Below are positions 36,308-44,911 of a stretch of DNA of 64,000 bases, piece after piece. Position 1 is the stretch's first letter; every line of letters begins with the position of its first letter. The position numbers and the translations under genes were made by a program. The stretch comes from CAZPRY01 sp964589175 (lineage in GTDB: Bacteria > Fidelibacterota > UBA2242). The notes under the pieces are model-generated. The model had not been told where the DNA came from. It did not search any database and saw only the letters and a program-made list of their open reading frames with translations. The stretch lies in assembly GCA_964589175.1 (NCBI GenBank), contig CAZPRY010000002.1, positions 1-64,000 on the forward strand, written 5' to 3'.

Positions 36308-37663
36308 TTACTCTGCCAACATTCTGCGAATCTTTATGTCGCCATCCGATGTTTTCAGTACTATTTTATCGCCACCGCCGTTGATCCGGCCTTCTCCCGT
36401 CAGAATCAACCGGGAACCTTTTTCAGAGCGGCTTATCTTCAACGGAAAATCGGAACTGATGACGCCCTCATCCCAGCGATCATGAATAACGATTTCTGCA
36501 AAAACGTCAGCCTTGATTTCGTCCGGCAGGAACAGGACCACGTCGCCCCCCGAACTACTGAGCGCGACGGAGTTATTGCTCACGTCCTTCTGATATCGTT
36601 TCACCGCCTCGATATTCCCGCCGGAGGTATAGGCATCGATCGCGCCGATAGCGTTTGAAATCAGAATATCGCCTCCGGAAGTGTGCGCTTCAATATCCTG
36701 CATCGCCCTATCTACGTCGATGTTTCCGCCGGAAGTATACAGCTTCCCATTGCCCGCCACCATCTCTACTTCAATATCACCCCCGGAGGTGCTGGCGTCC
36801 AGGTTTTTTTGAGCGTTCTTGATCTCAATATCGCCGCCCGAAGTATGCATTTCCAGCTCGCCGTTGACATCTCCGACAATGATGTCGCCCCCAGAGGTGT
36901 GCAGCGAGACATTTGCGCTGACCCGGTCCGCCCCGATGTCGCCCCCGGAGGTCCGAACGACAAATTTAGCGCCTGTCAGTAAATTGATATTAATATCGCC
37001 GCCCGACGTTTTTATCTCACCCGCGCCGGCAAGGTCATCTACGGTGATGTCGCCGCCCGACGTTTTTATATACGCATCGCCTTTTACTTTACTTATTTCA
37101 ATATCGCCGCCCGACGTAACAACGCTGAAGTTGCCCGTGTAACGACGCAAAGTGATGTCGCCCCCAGAAGTTTGAACATCCAGTTTGCCCTCGACATCGA
37201 CAACTTCGATATCGCCGCCGCTGGTGCTGAGCTCAACATCTCCGCGGGCAGCCTCAACGTCGATATCGCCCCCGGAGGCATTTACGTTCAAATCGAACCG
37301 TATCGGGACTTTTACATAATAATCGCTGTCATAACGCTTGGAATTGTCAATGCTCTCTACGATTATCGCGTTCCCTTTTTGCAGGTAGCGCGCCTTGGAT
37401 TCCTGCAGGATTTTCTCGGCGCTGGATTCCGAATAGGCGTTGATTCGAAACTTCTCAATAATATATACATCGTTACGGGCTTCACAGATGATGGAAACAT
37501 CGCCCTTGATATCGCGCATATCCAGCCGGCCACCATCCTTCACCGGAAACGTCTTTTCGACGGTGCCGATATAGCGCATGCCATCGAACTTTATCTCGTA
37601 TTCGCCCGCCTGAAGTGTCAGGGTTACAAGAATTATTGCCGTTAAGATATTCAGGGTTTTCAT
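36308..37663 (-). CDS. DUF4097-type beta-solenoid protein with 18-residue SGGD repeats
   Basis: A 451-residue exported protein. Signal peptide to about residue 19. From residue 130 to 374 there are 14 SGG(D/N) motifs; twelve consecutive units are 18 residues long except one of 19, with consensus SGGDIxVxxxxGxxxxxT. This predicts a regular right-handed or toast-rack-like beta-solenoid with one turn per repeat. A final degenerate pair (INGGGDKIVLKTSDGDI) caps it. GGGAG before the ATG. Second-to-last gene of the sigma/anti-sigma operon, so probably an effector or sensor outside the inner membrane (inference). Confidence 0.8.
   Translation of the reverse strand: MKTLNILTAIILVTLTLQAGEYEIKFDGMRYIGTVEKTFPVKDGGRLDMRDIKGDVSIICEARNDVYIIEKFRINAYSESSAEKILQESKARYLQKGNAIIVESIDNSKRYDSDYYVKVPIRFDLNVNASGGDIDVEAARGDVELSTSGGDIEVVDVEGKLDVQTSGGDITLRRYTGNFSVVTSGGDIEISKVKGDAYIKTSGGDITVDDLAGAGEIKTSGGDININLLTGAKFVVRTSGGDIGADRVSANVSLHTSGGDIIVGDVNGELEMHTSGGDIEIKNAQKNLDASTSGGDIEVEMVAGNGKLYTSGGNIDVDRAMQDIEAHTSGGDILISNAIGAIDAYTSGGNIEAVKRYQKDVSNNSVALSSSGGDVVLFLPDEIKADVFAEIVIHDRWDEGVISSDFPLKISRSEKGSRLILTGEGRINGGGDKIVLKTSDGDIKIRRMLAE
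36542..37276 (-). repeat. In-frame 54-base repeat array coding the SGGD solenoid
   Basis: Fourteen coding repeats, mostly 54 bases apart, visible on the plus strand as recurrent GATATCGCC(C/G)CC blocks followed by a GA(G/C)GT-like pair. Codon-level drift is high outside the SGGD codons, so the units are old and kept by selection on protein, not a recent tandem expansion. Confidence 0.85.
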
Positions 37664-37688
37664 TTTTTTCTCCCTCTTTGGGGTTCTC

Positions 37689-38702
37689 TTATTTTTGACG
37701 TATTTGTTCCAGGTACCGCTCTGCCTGACGTTTCACCTGTTCGTCCTTCTCCTGAGATGCGACCAGCGCGAAGATCGGAATAATGTCTGCTGTTTCCAGA
37801 ATCGCCAGGCGATCCAGGGCCATCGTCTTTAATTCCGAACTTGTGTCGTTCAGCGCCACGGATTTGTAGGCTTCGATAATTTGCTCGGAAAGTGCGTACG
37901 ATTCGAGGCTTTCCATGGATTTATGGCGAATGGATTCTACGCTGTCCCGTAAAAGGACAGCGATCATCGTCTCTTCAGTACCCGGATTGGCCTTTACTTT
38001 GGAAAGCAATTTCACGGCACCCAGCCTCTTCTCGGGGTCTGTTTCGCGTAGAGCCGAATAGCGCAGCATATTCTGGATCGTGGGGTCATCCAGCCCGCCC
38101 GATAGGGCAAAATCCTTTTGAATTTTGACATTCACCTCCACGATACCATTATTATCACCGTCTCCGTCCTTTTGAACAAGATCGGAGACTTCCGCGCCGC
38201 CGGCACCCAGCATATAGTTCGCAAAAGCCTTCTGAAAATCATCTTTCTCCTGCGATGTAAGTAAGGCGCCACGATTCACGAAATTGGCCAGCATCTGAGG
38301 ATCATGGAGAAGTCCGGAACTCAACCATATTTTGCCGACTAACATACCAACTGCAAAAATTGTCCCGGCGGCAATCAATTGGTAGCGCGGACGCGCCAGG
38401 GCCATTTCGAGAGATTCCGTCAGATCTTCCCAGAATTCTTTTATTTTTGTGAACACCGGTCTCTTCTTGCCGGCCAAAATGGTGTGCATGACTCTCCGGT
38501 TTGCCCTTTCCAGCAAAGCCGCGGATGGTTTTGGGGCAGGCTCCTGCGAAAGGATTGTGCTCATGGCGCGCAGCTGATCCAGTTGCTCCCGGCATTGTAC
38601 GCAGCCGCGCAGGTGATCTTCAAACAGTTGCCGTTCGGCGTTGGTGCCATCATCATAGTAGTACTGTAAAAGTAAATCATCAAAATGCTTATGGTTCTTC
38701 AT
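37689..38702 (-). CDS. Zinc-finger anti-sigma factor with C-terminal HEAT repeats
   Basis: A 337-residue membrane protein. Start at 38702 (MKNHKHF) follows AGGGACAG. The ZAS-type zinc site is H30-x3-C34-x2-C37 (EDHLRGCVQCREQL). One membrane helix (about 107-127). The outer part ends in HEAT-like helical repeats (about 215-337, e.g. VESIRHKSMESLESYALSEQ), which is unusual for anti-sigma factors and suggests protein binding on the periplasmic side. It lies 14 bases after the sigma gene and should hold that sigma factor at the membrane. Confidence 0.85.
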   Translation of the reverse strand: MKNHKHFDDLLLQYYYDDGTNAERQLFEDHLRGCVQCREQLDQLRAMSTILSQEPAPKPSAALLERANRRVMHTILAGKKRPVFTKIKEFWEDLTESLEMALARPRYQLIAAGTIFAVGMLVGKIWLSSGLLHDPQMLANFVNRGALLTSQEKDDFQKAFANYMLGAGGAEVSDLVQKDGDGDNNGIVEVNVKIQKDFALSGGLDDPTIQNMLRYSALRETDPEKRLGAVKLLSKVKANPGTEETMIAVLLRDSVESIRHKSMESLESYALSEQIIEAYKSVALNDTSSELKTMALDRLAILETADIIPIFALVASQEKDEQVKRQAERYLEQIRQK

Positions 38703-38716
38703 GTCTGTCCCTATAT

Positions 38717-39271
38717 CTATGCGTTCACTAACATGGTTTGAAGTTTTCGGGTGGCCCGAAAGAGATAGCGCTTGACGGTTCCTTCGGTGCAATCCAATAT
38801 CGCGGCAATATCCTTGATCTTTTTGCCTTCATAATGTTTCATGATGAAAACGACTCGCTGCTGCGGAGATAGCTGGCGCAAGGCCTGGTCGATTTGGGCG
38901 CGCAGCGACGAACGCAATGTTTCTGTATCGGCGGAATCCGCACTATCGCTCGGGATCGTTTCCCAGAGGTAATTGTCCTCGCCCGGGTCGACGGTGACCA
39001 TCCGCTTCTTTTTCCGGTAATAATTATAAGCCTGATTGGTCAGAATCCGATAGGCCCAGGTGAAAAACTCGCTCTCGAAGCGAAAGGACTGGATATTCTT
39101 ATAAATGCGAATGAATGTTTCCTGGTACAGGTCCTCGGCATCCTGACTGTTTTTGGTGAAACGATAGGCGGAACTCATGACTCGCTCACCGTATCTTTCC
39201 ATTATTCGCTGGAAGGCCATACTGTCCCCCGCCTGCACTCTTTTAATTATCTCGATTTCATCTTTATCCAT
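38717..39271 (-). CDS. ECF RNA polymerase sigma factor
   Basis: A 184-residue sigma-70-family ECF factor. Region 2: AEDLYQETFIRIYKNI and FFTWAYRILTNQAYNYYRKK. Region 4: LSPQQRVVFIMKHYEGKKIK and CTEGTVKRYLFRATRKLQ. The ATG at 39271 has GGGGAG ten bases upstream; in-frame ATG 39280 and TTG 39289 are less well placed. First gene of an operon with its anti-sigma factor and two toast-rack proteins; regulation by release from the anti-sigma factor is inferred. Confidence 0.93.
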   Translation of the reverse strand: MDKDEIEIIKRVQAGDSMAFQRIMERYGERVMSSAYRFTKNSQDAEDLYQETFIRIYKNIQSFRFESEFFTWAYRILTNQAYNYYRKKKRMVTVDPGEDNYLWETIPSDSADSADTETLRSSLRAQIDQALRQLSPQQRVVFIMKHYEGKKIKDIAAILDCTEGTVKRYLFRATRKLQTMLVNA

Positions 39272-39340
39272 TAAAACCATACTCCCCAATTGGACTTAAC
39301 GATTCCATAAAAGTTGTCATGGGTCACAATCGCCTGGAAT

Positions 39341-41110
39341 TTAGCGGATGACCGTTAGGCGACCCATTTTCAATTCTTTCTTCGAAGATAGACTCATGAT
39401 ATATATGCCCGAAGGAACCGGCGCTCCATCCGTATCTTTCATGTCCCACCTGGCGACGTATTTCATCCCCCGGCCGGAGGGATACACGTCCCAACCGTAC
39501 ACTTTTCTGCCCAGCATATCAAAAATCATCAGTTCCACCGGATCATCCCCGGCCGCCGCATATACGCCCCACTGAAAAAACAGGTTCACGCTGGAATTGG
39601 CCGGATTTGGAAAAGCCGTAATTTCCCCAACTTTGTTTCCAATCAAGGGAAAATCCGAATCAACGCTCTCGTAAATAGACCGGTAGACATCCGGAATTCC
39701 CCAACCATAGACTTGATCCGGTGTCGCCGCTAAAGAGGAGAAATTTTTCAGCGCGGCGATGATTTCCGCGGGGCACCAATGGGGATATTTTTCCAGGATC
39801 AGGGCCGCTGCGCCGGTAATCAGCGGGGCCGAATAAGACGTCCCGGCTCTGCTTCCATAGGTACCGAACCCTATTTCCGTCGCAACCCGGCAGCGTACAC
39901 CCCGGGCGCAAAGATCCGGCTTGGTACGTCCGTCAAAAGTCGGGCCGTACGAACTGAAGCCTGCAATAATGCTATTTTCATCAACCGCTCCCACGGTCAG
40001 CGTTCCCAGCGCATCGCCGGGCGTAGAAATTCCGCCGTCCGGAAAAAGACGGTTGTTCGCCTCGTTTCCGGCGGACGCCACGAACAGAATGCCGCGCTCG
40101 AAGGCCCAATTAACCGCTCTGGCCGCCGGAGTCGTCTGCCCGTCCATGGCGGTAAATGGATAGACAAAATTATTGAAATCGCGATAGCCCAGAGAGGTCG
40201 ACATGATATCCGCACCAAGACTGTCGGCCCACTCGACGCCCGCCACCAGCATATCTTCCTCAATCTGCGTCTCGGAACCCAGCCGCTCGGTTTTCGCAAG
40301 AAGAAACTCGGCGTCGTAGGCTACGCCGACATACGCATAGGGTTTGTAGCCGGCGATGATGCTCCAGACCTCACCACCATGAAACTGCTGGTTGCCTTCG
40401 TAGGTGGAATCTTCGGCGGTTTCGTCCTGCACATTGTTATCGCCAAAAATGAAATCCCGTTCAGCGATCAGCCGGCCATCCTGGATCAGCCGATCGAACA
40501 CCTCGTGATTCTTAAAAAAGCCCGAATCAAACAGGGCGATCCGCACCCCTTTCCCGCTTAAACCGCTCTCGTGCACCGCCGGTATGTTAAGCTGCTGCAG
40601 TTGTCCATAGGTAACGCCGTAGAAATCACTCCGGGGATCGGATTTGGCAATCATTTTCTCGTCAGCCACAGAAAACGGTAACACCGGTCGCTCTACAGCA
40701 AGCACCCGGACGCGCTCTATCTTCAACACCTCGTCAAGCCGCGCCAAGGCATCCAGTTTGTCCCGCGGAACGCTGGCGCTGATCGCGCTAAGGGATCGGG
40801 AAAAAAAGTAGATCTTGCCACAGAAAGGCTTTATGTGCACAAGATCAGCCTTTCGCAAAACATAATCTCCGGTTCCCGGCCCCGTCTGCGTCGTCTCCCA
40901 ATTGTTTTTCCGTAAACGCCGAACCGTACGATCGGGATAGGCAATACGGTGCTCTGCATCGCGAGGAATTGCTGCGGTATTGAGATAAATCCAAACCTTT
41001 TCGTTTTCAATGGAATCAATCTGTTTTGCAAGGCCATCGGATCGTAAAATCCCAACGCCGAAAAGGATGACGGATAAAACGCAACCCAGTTGAACACGCA
41101 ACAATTTCAC
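39341..41110 (-). CDS. Secreted subtilisin-like serine protease with C-terminal sorting domain
   Basis: A 589-residue S8 protease. Signal peptide (LGCVLSVILFGVGILRSDG), propeptide to about 165, catalytic domain about 166-480. Catalytic residues: D195 (RIALFDSGF), H244 (QQFHGGEVW, where HGTHV is usual), N349 of the oxyanion hole (VASAGNE) and S425 (RAGTSYSAP). Residues 497-589 are a FlgD-like/type IX sorting domain: FPNPANSSVNLFFQW, LMIFDMLGRKVY, VPSGIYIMSL. GTG start without a clear Shine-Dalgarno. It ends 69 bases before the sigma gene, on the same strand; whether it belongs to that operon is open. Confidence 0.9.
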   Translation of the reverse strand: MKLLRVQLGCVLSVILFGVGILRSDGLAKQIDSIENEKVWIYLNTAAIPRDAEHRIAYPDRTVRRLRKNNWETTQTGPGTGDYVLRKADLVHIKPFCGKIYFFSRSLSAISASVPRDKLDALARLDEVLKIERVRVLAVERPVLPFSVADEKMIAKSDPRSDFYGVTYGQLQQLNIPAVHESGLSGKGVRIALFDSGFFKNHEVFDRLIQDGRLIAERDFIFGDNNVQDETAEDSTYEGNQQFHGGEVWSIIAGYKPYAYVGVAYDAEFLLAKTERLGSETQIEEDMLVAGVEWADSLGADIMSTSLGYRDFNNFVYPFTAMDGQTTPAARAVNWAFERGILFVASAGNEANNRLFPDGGISTPGDALGTLTVGAVDENSIIAGFSSYGPTFDGRTKPDLCARGVRCRVATEIGFGTYGSRAGTSYSAPLITGAAALILEKYPHWCPAEIIAALKNFSSLAATPDQVYGWGIPDVYRSIYESVDSDFPLIGNKVGEITAFPNPANSSVNLFFQWGVYAAAGDDPVELMIFDMLGRKVYGWDVYPSGRGMKYVARWDMKDTDGAPVPSGIYIMSLSSKKELKMGRLTVIR

Positions 41111-41197
41111 AAGAGGTAATATATGAAAAGTTTATCAGGCGGGCTAAATTTTTCCGGCCGGACCAGCGGACTCGAAGTATCTGTCACGGATTACGGC

Positions 41198-41902
41198 CTA
41201 TATTGCCGCAACTGTCGAAATACAGGCCGGTAGAAGCCCGAGCGCCGTCGTTCCGGCGGCAGTCCCGTAGAACACGACGGCACCCACCTGCAGCCCGGCA
41301 TGCACGGCTGCGATCGTGCCATAAGCAATTTTTTCGGAAACCACTGAAACCGGTCCCAGGTCGACGGCGCGCCGCTCCAGTTCTGTAAAATCCTCGGAAT
41401 CACGCGACGCCAGCAGAACGCCTTTCTCCAGGCGGATGTCAACTTTTTTTGCACAGCGCAAAATCATTTCCGTTATTTCGGAATTATAGGCCGCCGACAT
41501 ATCCGGAAAGCGTGTACCAACGCATTCATCATTTTCTCCTATTAACGGATTGCGCCCGGAAAGATTGATATGGTCGCTGATCACGCAGCCACAGTATTCC
41601 TGATGGGTGCGCCTGCTGTCTTGATCGAATAACAGTATGTTTCCTACGGCGAGCCGTCGCAAAAGAAGAATCTTCTCTCGAAAGTATTCTATGTCGGGAA
41701 TAACCGTCTCTTGAAATACAATCGCGCTGGCTTTAGGATCATAGACGATCGAAAAAGAATCTGATTCTGCGAGAGGTAAATAATTACTGCTAAAAAAAGA
41801 ATCCCCTCCGGTAGAAAAAAAGATCTGGACCGCCAGTCGAACCGGCTTCCCCTTTAAAAACTTTTCTATCTGATTAAAAAGAATAGTATCGGATCCCGGC
41901 AA
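41198..41902 (-). CDS. Purine nucleoside phosphorylase-like protein, divergent
   Basis: A 234-residue member of the nucleoside phosphorylase fold. CVISDHINLSGRNPLIGEND, followed by RFPDMSAAYN, is the PNP central motif. The C-terminal half keeps the order EKGVLLASR...LGPVSVVSEKIAYGT...HAGLQV but the ETPAE loop and the catalytic ITN segment are replaced by VFYGTAAG. The N-terminal phosphate loop (GSGLG) is not seen, and it is 30-50 residues shorter than usual. TTG start at 41902 with AAAGGAG overlapping the divIVA stop. Activity doubtful; could be a moonlighting or regulatory form. Confidence 0.65.
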   Translation of the reverse strand: MPGSDTILFNQIEKFLKGKPVRLAVQIFFSTGGDSFFSSNYLPLAESDSFSIVYDPKASAIVFQETVIPDIEYFREKILLLRRLAVGNILLFDQDSRRTHQEYCGCVISDHINLSGRNPLIGENDECVGTRFPDMSAAYNSEITEMILRCAKKVDIRLEKGVLLASRDSEDFTELERRAVDLGPVSVVSEKIAYGTIAAVHAGLQVGAVVFYGTAAGTTALGLLPACISTVAAI

Positions 41903-41904
41903 GG

Positions 41905-42327
41905 TTACTCCTTTGAAAAAAACTTCTCCTGGGGGTCGTGAGAATCGAGCATCTCGAGGGCATCTTTCTGCAGGGCCAGCGCTCGCTGAATCGAGCGACG
42001 CAGCATGTCTCTTTGGTGTTTCAGGGACTCTATTGTCGCTTCTGTTTTTTTTCTCTTGTCTTCGGTTGCGGATACGATTTCCGCGGCCCTTTTCTCCGTT
42101 TCGGCGATCAGTTGAGCTGCTCCTTTTTGGGCGTTTTCCAGTATTTCCTCGTGTTGATGCTTGATTCGCTCCTCCCGGTCATCCAGCTTTTCCTGGAGTT
42201 CCCGGACTTTCGCCTGTAAGAGATCGATTTCCCGGGCCAATTCGTCCAGGTAATCGCGGACCTCCGCGGGAGAATAACCCGAAATCACCTTCTTAAATAC
42301 ACGCTCTTGAATATCCGTACTTCTCAT
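41905..42327 (-). CDS. divIVA: DivIVA-domain protein
   Basis: A 140-residue coiled-coil protein. The N-terminus (FKKVISGYSPAEVRDYLDEL) is the DivIVA membrane-binding motif; the remainder is a continuous coiled coil rich in E, K and R. It would sense curvature at the pole or septum. Outside the Gram-positive bacteria such short DivIVA proteins are of unclear role. TATTTT lies seven bases before the ATG, with no Shine-Dalgarno. The following PNP-like gene starts two bases beyond its stop. Confidence 0.88.
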   Translation of the reverse strand: MRSTDIQERVFKKVISGYSPAEVRDYLDELAREIDLLQAKVRELQEKLDDREERIKHQHEEILENAQKGAAQLIAETEKRAAEIVSATEDKRKKTEATIESLKHQRDMLRRSIQRALALQKDALEMLDSHDPQEKFFSKE

Positions 42328-42392
42328 ATTCTAAAAAATATGCACCGATACCGGCGGCTATACGGTAAGCGGGTGCGATTGTGACCTTCGAT

Positions 42393-44909
42393 TTATTCTG
42401 TGTCGGTCCCGTTGTCCCCCGCTAAAAACAATGGTTCGATGTCAACATCCTCGGGGCTTTCGTCCGATTCAACAACCCTGGTGACAGCCGAAATTCGGTC
42501 GCCTTCATCCAGCCGGATCAGTTTCACGCCCTGGGTATTGCGACTGATGGTCCGTATCATCTCGACGGGAAGCCGGATCAGAACACCCTGTTCGGTAATA
42601 ATCATCAGGTCGTCCGAATCAACGACCTCGAGCAGCGCAACCATCCGGCCGTTCCGAATCGTGGTTTTCAGGGTTATGACACCGACGCCGCCGCGATTGA
42701 TCACGGGATAATCCTTGATATCCGTGCGCTTGCCATAACCGTGCTCCGAAACCGCCAGGAGCGTGCCGCCCTCGCGACGAACCACCACCATCCCGATCAC
42801 GCTATTGCCCTTGCCGCTTAATTTTATGCCTTTTACGCCCGCCGCCGTGCGGCCCATGGCCCGGACATCCGATTCGCGGAAGCGAATAGATTTCCCAAAA
42901 GACGTTCCCAGGATAATGTCCTGGTCGCCGCCGGTGATAACTACATCGATCAAATCGTCGTCTTCGCCGATGTTGATCGCCCGGATACCGGTACGGCGAG
43001 GATTGCCGAATTGGGCAAGAACAGTCTTCTTGATCGTGCCTTTTTTGGTGACCATCACCACGTAATGTTCGTCATCGAACTCGCGGACGTTCAAAACAGC
43101 CCGAATCTCCTCGTCAGCCTGGGTTTCAATCAGGTTAACGATCGCACGACCGCGGGTTGCGCGCCCACCCCGTGGGATTTCATGCACCTTCAACCAGTAG
43201 CAACGCCCCTTGTTGGTAAAGAAAAGCATGTGGTCATGGGTTCCGGCAATGAAAAGATTCTGAACGAAATCATCGTCTTTCGTCTGCGCCCCCATGCTGC
43301 CTCGTCCGCCCCGGTTCTGGCGGCGGGAAGCGTCCACCGGGAATCGCTTGATAAATCCCAGATGGGTGATCGTAATGACCATATCCTCTTCGGCGATCAT
43401 GTCCTCGATGGAAAATTCGCCGTCGTCTTCGATTATCGCCGTTCGGCGTGCATCGCCGTATTTTTCGCGGACCGATTCAAGCCCGCTTTTGATGATTTGC
43501 ATTCTGCGTTCGACACTTCCCAGAATTTCCTCCAGGTCGGCAATCAAGAGCATCGTCTGGTTGTATTCCTCGATGATTTTTTCAATTTCCAGGCTGGTCA
43601 GGCGCTGCAGTCTCATGTCCAGAATCGCCTGCGCCTGGCGGTCCGAAAATTCGAAAATCTCGATCAGTTTATCTTTGGCGGCACTCGGTGATTCCGATTT
43701 ACGGATAATCGATATCACCTCGTCGATATTCTCCAGTGCCAGCTTCAGACCTTCCAGAATATGGGCCTTTTCCTTCGCGGCCGCCAGGTCGAATTCCGTG
43801 CGCTTTACGACGATTTCATGCCGGAACTTGACAAAATTCTGCAGAATCTCTTTCAGATTCAGCAGGCGCGGAATGCCCTCTACAAGAGCCAGCAGGTTGA
43901 TGCCGAAACTCTCCTGTAACTGCGTGTGGCTGTACAGCTGGTTCAGAATGACTTCCGGAACCACATCGCGCTTGAGTTCGATAACAACCCGGACGCCCTC
44001 TTTATCGGATTCGTCACGAATATCGGAAATACCTTCCAGGACTTTCTCACGGACCAGATCGGCGATCTTTTCGATCAGGTTGGATTTGTTCACCTGGTAG
44101 GGGAGCTCCGAGATAATGATACTGTCTTTGCCCGCTTTGTTGGATTCGGTAAAGGCCTGCGCCCGGATTTTGATAATTCCTTTTCCGGTCTCATAAGCTT
44201 GCCGGATGCCGCTATGTCCCATAATCAAACCGGCTGTGGGAAAATCCGGCCCCTTGATAAATTGCATCAGCTCCGCAATCGTACAATCGGGGTGATCGAC
44301 AAGATAAATCGCCGCGTTGGCGACTTCGATGAGATTATGCGGCGGAATGTTGGTGGCCATGCCCACCGCGATACCGCTCGCGCCGTTCATCAGTAGCAAC
44401 GGCACGGAAGTCGGCAAAACGGACGGCTCTTTTAATGATTCGTCGAAATTCGGGGTAAACAGCACCGTGTCTTTCTCGATATCGCTCAGCAGCTCACCGG
44501 AAATGCGGCTCAGCCGGGCCTCTGTATACCGCATCGCCGCGGCGCGGTCTCCGTCGATAGAACCGAAGTTTCCCTGCCCGTCCACCAGTGGGTAGCGCAG
44601 AGAAAAGCTTTGGGCCATTCTGACCAGGGCATCGTAGACGGCCGCATCGCCGTGCGGATGATACTTGCCCATGACTTCACCGACGATGCGCGCGCATTTT
44701 TTGGTCGGCCGGTTGAACACCAGCCCCAGGTCGGACATTCCGTACATAATTCTGCGGTGCACCGGCTTTAAACCGTCCCGAACGTCCGGCAGCGCCCGGG
44801 AAACGATGACCGACATCGAGTAGTCGAGATAAGACTCTTTCATCTCGACGTCGATGTTTACCGGAATAATTTTGTCTCTTTGAAACTCTAAATTTACCTG
44901 CTTATTCAT
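42393..44909 (-). CDS. gyrA: DNA gyrase subunit A
   Basis: An 838-residue type II topoisomerase subunit that cuts and rejoins DNA. Active-site tyrosine lies in AAAMRYTEARLS; the C-terminal domain carries a GyrA-box variant, QNRGGRGSMG, and six beta-pinwheel blades, with an acidic tail (DNGTDTE). The ATG follows AAGG, two bases after gyrB's stop, so the two subunits are co-translated. The N-terminal winged helix is normal (YLDYSMSVIVSRALPDVRDG). Confidence 0.97.
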   Translation of the reverse strand: MNKQVNLEFQRDKIIPVNIDVEMKESYLDYSMSVIVSRALPDVRDGLKPVHRRIMYGMSDLGLVFNRPTKKCARIVGEVMGKYHPHGDAAVYDALVRMAQSFSLRYPLVDGQGNFGSIDGDRAAAMRYTEARLSRISGELLSDIEKDTVLFTPNFDESLKEPSVLPTSVPLLLMNGASGIAVGMATNIPPHNLIEVANAAIYLVDHPDCTIAELMQFIKGPDFPTAGLIMGHSGIRQAYETGKGIIKIRAQAFTESNKAGKDSIIISELPYQVNKSNLIEKIADLVREKVLEGISDIRDESDKEGVRVVIELKRDVVPEVILNQLYSHTQLQESFGINLLALVEGIPRLLNLKEILQNFVKFRHEIVVKRTEFDLAAAKEKAHILEGLKLALENIDEVISIIRKSESPSAAKDKLIEIFEFSDRQAQAILDMRLQRLTSLEIEKIIEEYNQTMLLIADLEEILGSVERRMQIIKSGLESVREKYGDARRTAIIEDDGEFSIEDMIAEEDMVITITHLGFIKRFPVDASRRQNRGGRGSMGAQTKDDDFVQNLFIAGTHDHMLFFTNKGRCYWLKVHEIPRGGRATRGRAIVNLIETQADEEIRAVLNVREFDDEHYVVMVTKKGTIKKTVLAQFGNPRRTGIRAINIGEDDDLIDVVITGGDQDIILGTSFGKSIRFRESDVRAMGRTAAGVKGIKLSGKGNSVIGMVVVRREGGTLLAVSEHGYGKRTDIKDYPVINRGGVGVITLKTTIRNGRMVALLEVVDSDDLMIITEQGVLIRLPVEMIRTISRNTQGVKLIRLDEGDRISAVTRVVESDESPEDVDIEPLFLAGDNGTDTE

Positions 44910-44911
44910 CC

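Noticed and set aside
36542..37276. Regular 54-base repeats that look like a CRISPR or satellite array
   Set aside because: The repeats are in frame, encode SGGD units of an exported protein, and have no unique spacers.
41123..41233. 36-codon plus-strand frame with AGAGG and ATG
   Set aside because: Overlaps the end of the PNP-like gene, no similarity recognised; ribosome-like sequence probably by chance.
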